7,754 nucleotides of DNA from SMXL01 sp036985715 (lineage in GTDB: Bacteria > Bacteroidota > Rhodothermia > Rhodothermales > UBA10348). Of this stretch, positions 1-5,708 are shown piece by piece. Below the pieces are notes generated by a model. It was not told the origin of the DNA and ran no database searches. It saw only the letters and a program-made list of their open reading frames with translations. Positions within the stretch are counted from its first letter, which is position 1, and each line of letters starts with the position of its first letter. The stretch covers positions 1-7,754 of the forward strand of contig BTQE01000132.1 of NCBI GenBank assembly GCA_036985715.1. Reading direction: 5' to 3'. A program made the translations under genes and the position numbers.

Positions 1-148
1 GCTCCTCGAGAGCCTGAACGAGACACCGCTCCTCGAGAGCCTGAACGAGACACCGCTCCTCGAGAGCCTGAACGAGACACCGCTCCTCGAGAGCCTGAAC
101 GAGACACCGCTCCTCGAGAGCCTGAACGAGACACCGCTCCTCGAGAGC
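1..148 (-). repeat. Perfect 27-bp tandem repeat, five full copies plus a partial sixth
   Basis: On the + strand the unit starts gctcctcgagagcctgaacg and ends agacacc. Copies begin at 1, 28, 55, 82 and 109 and show no mismatches; a sixth copy from 136 matches for only 13 bases. Since 27 is a multiple of three, each copy adds nine residues (SRGAVSRSG on the minus strand) to the lipoprotein without a frameshift. The array reaches the left edge, so its true length is unknown. Complete identity of the copies suggests recent expansion or ongoing homogenisation. Confidence 0.97.
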
Positions 149-959
149 TGCTTGCGAACGCAGTTCTCCGCCCTGACCGCGATGCTGTCGCCCTCTCTGT
201 GTTCAGTCTACTTCGGGACGTTCTGGCCGTCGAATTCTTTGAGACGGTACCCGCGCCGGAACGAACGATAGTCCTATTCCCATCCGTAAGATTACCGTCG
301 GTTGATCCTCGTCGTACACTGTTCGTATCGGTTACACCTCGCACGCCGCCGCGAACACCACCGCGCGTCCGTCTGGAATTGCTAGCCAGGGAACTCCGGG
401 TCATCGTTGATCCGCGAGGCCTGTAGCTCCGGTTTACTCCTACATAATTGTAATTGCCGCCCCCGTAGTACGACCCGTATCCGTATCCGCTGCCAAAGCC
501 ATACCCAAGCCCATACCCATAGCCGTACGGGAAACCGTACCCATAGCCATACGAGAATGGGTCATAATAGCCGTACCCGTAATTAGAGAACGGGCTCCAG
601 TAATAAGGTCTTCCGATCGAAAAACCGGCACTGAAACGGAATCCATAGCTTGAACCGAATGAATTACAGTAGAAAGAATCAAAGCAGGAATAAAACGGAT
701 CATAATAGGGCGATCCGTAAAAATTCGAGAAGTAGCGCCGGTAGGAGCGTGGACGCCAATAGTCGTCCGCATAGTAGCCGTCATCGTAATATTCTCCTTC
801 CGCATAGTCACCTTGGTCGACGTAGTTTGGGTTACCGTCGTAATCAGGATCTACGACGGCCAATCGCGTATAGCAACCAGAAAAGCCAAAAAGTGCGACA
901 AGGACAATAACGCCTGGCAAATAGCTGCGTCGGGAGCCGGTGTTTTTAATCTTCTTCAT
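1..959 (-). CDS. Low-complexity Tyr/Gly- and Arg/Ser-rich lipoprotein, 3' end beyond window
   Basis: I do not recognise the family. Reading leftward from the ATG at 959-957, the frame stays open for 319 codons to the window edge. Residues 1-29 are a lipoprotein signal: basic MKKIK start, hydrophobic VIVLVALFGF, then lipobox FSGC with Cys29 as the predicted lipidation site. Next come an acidic, Tyr-rich stretch (37-68, many D/E/Y), a segment with a possible Cys92/Cys98 pair, and a Tyr/Gly block (127-172: 17 Tyr and 17 Gly in 46 residues). The tail is Arg/Ser/Thr/Gly-rich (about 173-271) and ends in tandem nonapeptides SRGAVSRSG from residue 272 to the edge. The protein is therefore acidic near the anchor and strongly basic at the far end. 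The start is supported by GAGGT seven bases upstream. The gene is divergent from proS. A surface-exposed or envelope-binding structural role is only inference. The C-terminus is not visible. Confidence 0.85.
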   Translation of the reverse strand, partial: MKKIKNTGSRRSYLPGVIVLVALFGFSGCYTRLAVVDPDYDGNPNYVDQGDYAEGEYYDDGYYADDYWRPRSYRRYFSNFYGSPYYDPFYSCFDSFYCNSFGSSYGFRFSAGFSIGRPYYWSPFSNYGYGYYDPFSYGYGYGFPYGYGYGLGYGFGSGYGYGSYYGGGNYNYVGVNRSYRPRGSTMTRSSLASNSRRTRGGVRGGVRGVTDTNSVRRGSTDGNLTDGNRTIVRSGAGTVSKNSTARTSRSRLNTERATASRSGRRTAFASSSRGAVSRSGSRGAVSRSGSRGAVSRSGSRGAVSRSGSRGAVSRSGSRG

Positions 960-966
960 CAGAGCT

Positions 967-971
967 ACCTC
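967..971 (-). promoter_or_regulatory. Ribosome binding site of the leftward lipoprotein gene
   Basis: The minus strand reads GAGGT followed by seven bases (agctctg) and the ATG at 959. This is the only good Shine-Dalgarno match near this frame, and it fixes the start just ahead of the signal peptide. Confidence 0.7.
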
Positions 972-1041
972 GTTTAGAGACGCTATTTTTACGTTCACGA
1001 TCCGACCCTGTTACCGTCGGTTAAGGATTCAAAGCCAAAAT

Positions 1042-1065
1042 GTTTCCGTACAAAGTTTCCGTACA
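1042..1065. repeat. 11-bp direct repeat gtttccgtaca, two copies
   Basis: The sequence gtttccgtaca occurs at 1042-1052 and again at 1055-1065, separated by two bases (13-bp period). It lies about 83-106 bases upstream of the leftward lipoprotein start, where an activator or operator could act on that gene. The regulatory role is inference; the repeat itself is exact. Confidence 0.45.
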
Positions 1066-1086
1066 TATGACCTTCTCCAAAATCCT

Positions 1087-1108
1087 GTCCCCGCTCCCTC
1101 TCGGGGAC
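1087..1108. other. Perfect 7-bp GC-rich inverted repeat
   Basis: GTCCCCG (1087-1093) pairs with CGGGGAC (1102-1108) across an 8-base loop, ctccctct. No T-run follows on either strand, so it does not look like an intrinsic terminator. It overlaps sequence resembling the 3' ends of tRNA genes. Confidence 0.45.
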
Positions 1109-1153
1109 CAACCTGGGTTCGATCCCACACAAATCAAACCCCGTAAAACGGTG

Positions 1154-1161
1154 TATCTTTG
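1154..1161 (+). promoter_or_regulatory. Bacteroidota-type -7 promoter element (TATCTTTG), probably for proS
   Basis: TATCTTTG matches the TAnnTTTG -7 consensus of Bacteroidota exactly and lies 136 bases before the proS start. A start of transcription around 1167-1169 would follow. I could not find a matching TTTG -33 element at the usual distance upstream, so the call rests on one half of the promoter. Confidence 0.4.
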
Positions 1162-1169
1162 ACGGGCGC

Positions 1170-1221
1170 GAATGGTCGCTTAACTGTTTGAAAATTGAGG
1201 CAAATACCGAGCCGACCATTC
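1170..1221 (+). promoter_or_regulatory. Predicted stem-loop at the 5' end of the proS leader
   Basis: GAATGGTCG (1170-1178) is perfectly complementary to CGACCATTC (1213-1221) across 34 bases. A smaller hairpin can nest inside, TTTG (1187-1190) with CAAA (1201-1204). If transcription starts just after the TATCTTTG element, this fold would sit at the very 5' end of the proS mRNA. It could stabilise the transcript or control synthetase expression. The pairing is seen; the function is inferred. Confidence 0.4.
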
Positions 1222-1297
1222 ACAGGCGGTTAAAAACGGCGTATATAGGCGAAACTCGTTCATTTTCTGTACTCGATAATCCACAATACTGTACACT

Positions 1298-2770
1298 ATG
1301 GCTGACGCTATTACGCCGCGCGAATTGGATTACTCACAGTGGTATCTGGACGTCGTCCGGAATGCCAAGCTGGCAGAACACTCTCCGGTCAGGGGGTGCA
1401 TGATCATCCGACCGAACGGGTATGCGCTCTGGGAAAACATGCAGTCGGCCCTGGACGCCATGTTTAAGGCGACGGGTCATCGAAACGCCTATTTCCCCAT
1501 CTTCATTCCCCAGTCCTTTCTGGCACGAGAGGCCGCCCACGTGGAAGGCTTTGCGAAAGAATGCGCCGTTGTCACTCACTCGCGGCTGATAATGGACGAC
1601 AGTAACAGACTCATCGTCGATCCCGAATCTCGATTGGAAGAAAACCTGATCGTCCGACCGACGAGTGAAACGATCATCTGGGACACGTACAGCAAGTGGA
1701 TCCAATCCTGGCGCGACTTGCCCATTTTGATTAACTCCTGGAACAACGTCGTGCGCTGGGAAATGCGAACGAGGCTATTCCTGCGGACAATGGAATTCCT
1801 TTGGCAGGAAGGCCATACGGCGCATGCAACCCGCGAAGAGGCTATGGAAGAGACGCTCAAGATTTTGGATGTCTACGTCACGTTTGCCGAGGACTACATG
1901 GCCATGCCCGTGATCCGAGGACTCAAGACCGCGAGCGAGCGCTTTGCAGGCGCAGAAGAAACGTACTGTATTGAGGCGCTCATGCAGGATGGTAAAGCGC
2001 TGCAGGCGGGAACGAGTCACTTTCTCGGTCAGAATTTTGCGAAGGCGTTCGACTGTCAGTTCCAGAACAAGGACAACGAACTGGAATATGTCTGGGCTAC
2101 CTCCTGGGGCGTTTCGACTCGTATGATCGGTGCCCTCATTATGGTCCATTCAGACGACAAAGGACTGGTTCTGCCCCCAAAGCTGGCCGACACGCAGGTT
2201 GTGCTCGTGCCCATCTTTCGCAGCGACGACGAAAAGACTGCGGTCATGGAGACCGCAGAGAGCATTGAGTGCGAACTGCGGAACGCCGGGATTCGCATGA
2301 ACGTGGACACCCGCGAAGGCTACCGGCCGGGTTGGAAGTTTGCCGAAAGCGAAATCGAAGGTACTCCCATCCGACTGGCGCTCGGACCGAGAGATCTGCA
2401 GAAGGGTACGATTGAATTGGCTCGCCGGGATACGGGGGAGAAAGAGTTTGTTCCTCAAGAGGGCCTCGCGGCGGTCGTCCGTGAAAAGCTGGACGCGATC
2501 CAGAAGAATCTATTTGATCGGGCGCTCGCGTTTAGAGAGGAGAAGACGACGAAGGTCGATTCCTACGACGAGTTCAAAGACGTTCTGGAGTCAAAGGGCG
2601 GTTTCGTTCTCGCACATTGGGATGGAAGCGATGAGACCGAAATCCGGATCAAGGAAGAAACGAAGGCTACGATCCGGTCCATTCCGCTCGAGGCGATTGA
2701 TCCGAATGGTGTGGACCCTGTGTCGGGTGAGGCATCCGAGACGCGCGTTTATTTTGCGAGAGCTTATTAG
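1298..2770 (+). CDS. proS: Prolyl-tRNA synthetase, type 3 (archaeal/eukaryote-like)
   Basis: This cytoplasmic class II synthetase joins proline to tRNA-Pro using ATP. The 490 residues match the usual length of the short, type 3 form, which lacks the inserted editing domain of the long bacterial type. Class II landmarks run in order: RGCMIIRPNGYALWE and YFPIFIP (32-71, motif 1), RPTSETIIW (120-128), WEMRTRLFLRTMEFLWQEGH (154-173, motif 2), GTSHFLGQNFAKAF (238-251) and SWGVSTRMIGALIMVHSDD (269-287, motif 3). An anticodon-binding domain follows (about 298-400), then the C-terminal domain ending in FARAY (about 415-490). The start is set by an in-frame TAA at 1277 and the first ATG after it; no clear Shine-Dalgarno precedes it, as is common in Bacteroidota. 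The oddity is that no cysteine occurs after Cys325, so the zinc ligands of the C-terminal domain appear lost. Confidence 0.97.
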   Translation: MADAITPRELDYSQWYLDVVRNAKLAEHSPVRGCMIIRPNGYALWENMQSALDAMFKATGHRNAYFPIFIPQSFLAREAAHVEGFAKECAVVTHSRLIMDDSNRLIVDPESRLEENLIVRPTSETIIWDTYSKWIQSWRDLPILINSWNNVVRWEMRTRLFLRTMEFLWQEGHTAHATREEAMEETLKILDVYVTFAEDYMAMPVIRGLKTASERFAGAEETYCIEALMQDGKALQAGTSHFLGQNFAKAFDCQFQNKDNELEYVWATSWGVSTRMIGALIMVHSDDKGLVLPPKLADTQVVLVPIFRSDDEKTAVMETAESIECELRNAGIRMNVDTREGYRPGWKFAESEIEGTPIRLALGPRDLQKGTIELARRDTGEKEFVPQEGLAAVVREKLDAIQKNLFDRALAFREEKTTKVDSYDEFKDVLESKGGFVLAHWDGSDETEIRIKEETKATIRSIPLEAIDPNGVDPVSGEASETRVYFARAY

Positions 2771-2886
2771 CCTCGATTCTACGCGATTGCCCGGCAAGGT
2801 GCAGCAAGGTACTCCAAGATGCGGTCCCGGGGACTCTGATTTGCACTGCCTGATGCGCTTCTAGCGGGCGTCTGGAGGAACGATCC

Positions 2887-2925
2887 CTGGCAAACAAGCG
2901 TTTGCCGGCCGCACTTTCTTTCTTT
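2887..2925 (+). terminator. Intrinsic-terminator-like hairpin downstream of proS
   Basis: CTGGCAAAC (2887-2895) pairs with GTTTGCCGG (2900-2908), including one T-G wobble, over a 4-base loop aagc. A T-rich tract, tttctttcttt (2915-2925), follows after six bases. The spacer and the interrupting C residues make it imperfect. Its position, 117 bases past the proS stop, fits separation of proS from the receptor gene. The remaining bases of 2771-3035 show only a short gcaaggt direct repeat (2794 and 2804) and no gene. Confidence 0.45.
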
Positions 2926-3011
2926 AATAGAATCCTTCAATAGACCTCTCCAATCGACCAAGGGAACACTTCGAACAGAACGACCGCTACTGTCTAAGCC
3001 GAATATTTTTC

Positions 3012-3040
3012 AGAAGGAGAACGCATTTCGCGCCCATGCG
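3012..3040 (+). promoter_or_regulatory. Shine-Dalgarno with long spacer and hairpin covering the start codon
   Basis: AGAAGGAGA (3012-3020) is a strong Shine-Dalgarno match, but GGAG ends 16 bases before the ATG at 3036. CGCAT (3022-3026) pairs with ATGCG (3036-3040) over nine bases, so the start codon sits in a 5-bp stem within the spacer. No other in-frame start lies nearer the Shine-Dalgarno, and the signal peptide begins correctly at this ATG. Confidence 0.5.
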
Positions 3041-5513
3041 GTTTTTACCAGTCGTTTTTCTATTCGTATTTCTCGCTTTTCCATTTGCAGCTTCTGCACA
3101 GGAATGGGGTGCGGCGGCCGGACGGGTTACCGGTGCGGACGACGGCCGAGGGGTACCCGGTGCTTCGGTCGTAGTGGACGGAACGAACTTCGGAACGGCG
3201 ACGGAGGAGGACGGCAGGTACCTGCTCCGACTTCCGATGGGACGATACCTGCTTCGGTTCTCGTCGGTCGGTTTCGTAGCGCGTAGAGACTCGATTGTTA
3301 TCTCGAGCGGTGCGACAAGTCCGCTAAATGTAGTGCTGGATGTTTCTACGCTCGAACTTGACGAGATTCGTGTGGAAGATCGGGCTGCCGTCCAGGCCGG
3401 GGTCTTTCAGATTGACCCTGAAATCATTCAGGATATTCCTACGCCGGTTCGGGATGCGCTTCGCGCGCTCAAAGTGCTCCCTGGTGTGGCAACGAATAAC
3501 GAGCTCTCGAATCAGTATTCGGTCCGAGGCGGCGGTTTCAACGAAAATCTGATCTTCGTGAACGGCTTCGAGATCTTTCTCCCCTTTCGCCCTCGAAATG
3601 GCGAGCAGGAAGGCATGAGTTTGCTGAACGGCGAACTGGCCGAACGCGTGACGTTTTACTCCGGAGGCTTTCCGGCTCGATATGGCGGGAAACTCTCGTC
3701 GGCCGTCGATATTGAGTATCGAAAGCCCCAGCAGACGGGTGAAGGCCTTCGCGGTTCGGCCTATGCGTCTTTGCTGGATATGGGTGTTTCAGCGTCCTCC
3801 TCTTTCTACGGGGGACGTGGCGGATGGCTTTTCAGTGCGCGACGCGCGCAACAAAGGAGCTTTTTCGAGAAGCAGGAACTGAAGGGCAACTATCAGCCCC
3901 AGTACACGGATCTGCAGGGTATGCTGGCGTACAATTTGGCGCCGGGCCACGAGATTGAGGCGCTCGCCATGGTCGCGGAGCACGAGTTTCGGCTCGATCC
4001 AAGCTCGCGCCGAACCTTCTTCGGAACCCTCAGCCAGAATTCCGCGCTGGCCCCCTCCAATCTCCAGTCGCTCTGGGTCCGTTTTGACGATTCCAGCAAC
4101 GAGCGAGATGGATATTCCACGAAGTTTGGGGGCCTTCGTCTCTCCAACCGGTTGAGCAATGCCTTTCGGGTTGAACATGACGTGGCGTACTTCAAGACCG
4201 AAGAGCGGGAGCGTTTTGACCTGAAGGGATCGGCCATTCTTTTCCTTCTTGATCCCGGTCAAGATCCCGGCGACGGAGGCTTTCCGATCGGCAATTCACT
4301 GCAGGAAGACTTCGCCAACAACCGGGTTAATGTGACCACCCTGTCGGGCCAGGGACGCTATCTCCTTACCCAGTCCCGGCACGCGGCTGAGGCCGGCTGG
4401 AGCGTTCGGAGGTTGGAGTTTGACGACCGCCTCGACGAAAAGTCGGTCGTCGTCGGGCGATCCTTGGTGGGCGACATCGTGAGAATCGTAGCAGACAGCC
4501 TCCGAGACCAGGCCTCTTTCAGCGAGTGGCAAGCGGCGATCCATGCCCAGGATGCAATTGATGTACTGAGCGAGGAGCCGGGACGGTTTTTACTCACAGC
4601 GGGCCTGAGAGCCGATTACTTTTCCTTCACCGGAGAGTGGACGCTATCGCCTCGCGTGACGGCCACGTTCAAACAGAATGAACTCACTACGATGTTTGGC
4701 TCACTCGGCGTCTACTATCAGATGCCATCCTACCGCGAGCTTCGAGGCAAACCCGAAATCGGTGAATCGATCCTCGGGGCGCTCAATCGAGATCTCAATT
4801 CACAGCGGTCCATCCAGGCTGTGGGAGGTCTGGAGTACTTTATCGAAGAAAGCCGCTACTACGTCCGAGCAGAGGTCTTTTACAAGTACATAACGGACGT
4901 TATTTCCTACGATGTAAAGAACGTCCGAGTGCTCTATTCAGGCGAGAACGACGCGAAAAGCAAGATCTATGGCCTGGATCTTCAACTCCGCGGCGAGTTC
5001 GTTCCGGGCATGGAGAGCTGGGTGAACTACAGCTATCTGGTCGCTAGAGAGAACTTCTCCAGAGAATTCGAAACCGAGTTCAACAAAGGAACGATCTCTC
5101 GTCCAACCGACCAACGCCACACCGTTTCGATGTTCATTCAGGATTACATACCCGCAGATCCAACATGGCGACTCCACATGCGTACGCTATTCGGAAGCGG
5201 AATTCCTTATACACCGCCAGTGCCTGGACAAAGGCTTGGCAATATTCAAACCCAGGCACCGGGCCCGCGCTTTTCTGCGCGTTACCCGAGGTATTTTCGA
5301 TTCGACTTGGGAGTTACGAAGCGTATCGAGGTCAACTCCCGAGACTCAGCCCATCCGATCACGATGGACCTGACCGCCGAGATGCTGAATGTTTTTGATA
5401 TGACGAATACTGTGGCGTACACCTGGGTCCCGAACGCCGCCGGAATCTGGACGAGGATTCCAACGAGGCTTACGCCGCGGACGGTGAATGTGAGGTTGAG
5501 GTTCGTCTTTTAG
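3036..5513 (+). CDS. TonB-dependent outer-membrane receptor with carboxypeptidase-regulatory-like domain
   Basis: The 825-residue product should be a 22-stranded outer-membrane barrel that imports a bound substrate using energy from TonB-ExbB-ExbD. Residues 1-21 form a Sec signal peptide (hydrophobic core VVFLFVFLAF, cleavage after AASA). Residues 25-105 look like the CarboxypepD_reg beta-sandwich common in Bacteroidota receptors (GRVTGADDGRGVPGASVVVD, later DGRYLLRLPMGRYLLRFSSVGF). LDEIRVEDR (108-116) resembles the TonB-box-like segment that follows this domain. The plug spans about 120-232 (YSVRGGGFNENLIFVNG, then FYSGGFPARYGGKLSSAVDI). The rest is alternating barrel strand, with a late AEMLNVFD-type motif and a C-terminal Phe (RLRFVF) suited to BAM recognition. 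No SusD-like partner lies beside it and no substrate can be read from the sequence. proS upstream appears separately terminated. Confidence 0.92.
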   Translation: MRFLPVVFLFVFLAFPFAASAQEWGAAAGRVTGADDGRGVPGASVVVDGTNFGTATEEDGRYLLRLPMGRYLLRFSSVGFVARRDSIVISSGATSPLNVVLDVSTLELDEIRVEDRAAVQAGVFQIDPEIIQDIPTPVRDALRALKVLPGVATNNELSNQYSVRGGGFNENLIFVNGFEIFLPFRPRNGEQEGMSLLNGELAERVTFYSGGFPARYGGKLSSAVDIEYRKPQQTGEGLRGSAYASLLDMGVSASSSFYGGRGGWLFSARRAQQRSFFEKQELKGNYQPQYTDLQGMLAYNLAPGHEIEALAMVAEHEFRLDPSSRRTFFGTLSQNSALAPSNLQSLWVRFDDSSNERDGYSTKFGGLRLSNRLSNAFRVEHDVAYFKTEERERFDLKGSAILFLLDPGQDPGDGGFPIGNSLQEDFANNRVNVTTLSGQGRYLLTQSRHAAEAGWSVRRLEFDDRLDEKSVVVGRSLVGDIVRIVADSLRDQASFSEWQAAIHAQDAIDVLSEEPGRFLLTAGLRADYFSFTGEWTLSPRVTATFKQNELTTMFGSLGVYYQMPSYRELRGKPEIGESILGALNRDLNSQRSIQAVGGLEYFIEESRYYVRAEVFYKYITDVISYDVKNVRVLYSGENDAKSKIYGLDLQLRGEFVPGMESWVNYSYLVARENFSREFETEFNKGTISRPTDQRHTVSMFIQDYIPADPTWRLHMRTLFGSGIPYTPPVPGQRLGNIQTQAPGPRFSARYPRYFRFDLGVTKRIEVNSRDSAHPITMDLTAEMLNVFDMTNTVAYTWVPNAAGIWTRIPTRLTPRTVNVRLRFVF

Positions 5514-5708
5514 AACGCCGAGGATCGATACGTCGTTCTTTGTTCGAGCATCACGTTTCTGTGTATGATGCTGGGACCTTCTAAATCCGGGACGTTGGTT
5601 GCAGCATCATCGAGAGATCACACACGCGATTTTTAATGTCGCCGTTACACCCTCCTCCTCTCTGACTCTATATCTACAGAGTACCCCACCATATACCGGA
5701 CCAGATCC
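5514..5708 (+). other. Intergenic region with alternative hairpins upstream of the TPR-CHAT gene
   Basis: These 195 bases hold no gene. AGCATCA (5547-5553) pairs with TGATGCT (5566-5572), and the extended ATGATGCT (5565-5572) pairs equally well with AGCATCAT (5603-5610), so the two hairpins exclude each other. A smaller palindrome, ACTCT/AGAGT (5665-5669 and 5678-5682), flanks a TATATC that could be a -10-like element about 35 bases before the next start. No exact TAnnTTTG element and no strong terminator were found. Confidence 0.35.

Larger units (their letters stand above)
960..1297. other. Divergent intergenic region between the lipoprotein gene and proS
   Basis: These 338 bases hold no convincing gene on either strand and should carry the promoters of both neighbours. 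I see an 11-bp direct repeat (1042-1065), a GC hairpin (1087-1108) overlapped by tRNA-3'-end-like sequence (1080-1127), a TAnnTTTG element (1154-1161) and a 9-bp stem (1170-1221). No clear -33/-7 pair was found for the leftward gene. Confidence 0.6.

Noticed and set aside
1..148. The 27-bp repeats as a CRISPR array.
   Set aside because: The copies abut with no spacers and read as in-frame codons of the lipoprotein.
1..426. A rightward frame open through the repeat array, giving APREPERDT repeats and ending at a TAG at 424-426.
   Set aside because: It is the complement of the lipoprotein's repeats; it lacks a visible start, ribosome site or signal, while the opposite strand has a lipobox, a Shine-Dalgarno and a longer frame.
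440..811. A leftward 123-codon frame rich in Met and Thr.
   Set aside because: It lies in another frame of the same strand inside the lipoprotein gene, and its odd composition comes from reading the Tyr/Gly codons out of phase.
1060..1150. A possible intact tRNA gene around GGGTTCGATCCC.
   Set aside because: I could not form a 5-bp T stem with a 7-base loop, an anticodon arm or a paired acceptor stem; only fragments are present.
940..1219. Short open frames on both strands in the intergenic region, one reading like the spurious peptides often seen across tRNA sequence.
   Set aside because: They have no ribosome binding site or recognisable domain and overlap the expected promoters; the peptide look probably reflects tRNA-like bases.
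2340..2864. A rightward 174-codon frame overlapping the end of proS.
   Set aside because: It is an out-of-frame shadow of proS, Arg/Ser-rich, without a ribosome site or domain.
3004..3011. TATTTTTC as a -7 promoter element for the receptor gene.
   Set aside because: It touches the Shine-Dalgarno, so transcription from it would start inside the ribosome site; the last base also misses the consensus.
5513..5540. GAACG/CGTTC pairing followed by cttt as a terminator of the receptor gene.
   Set aside because: The stem is five pairs with mismatches over a long loop, and the T-run is only three bases.
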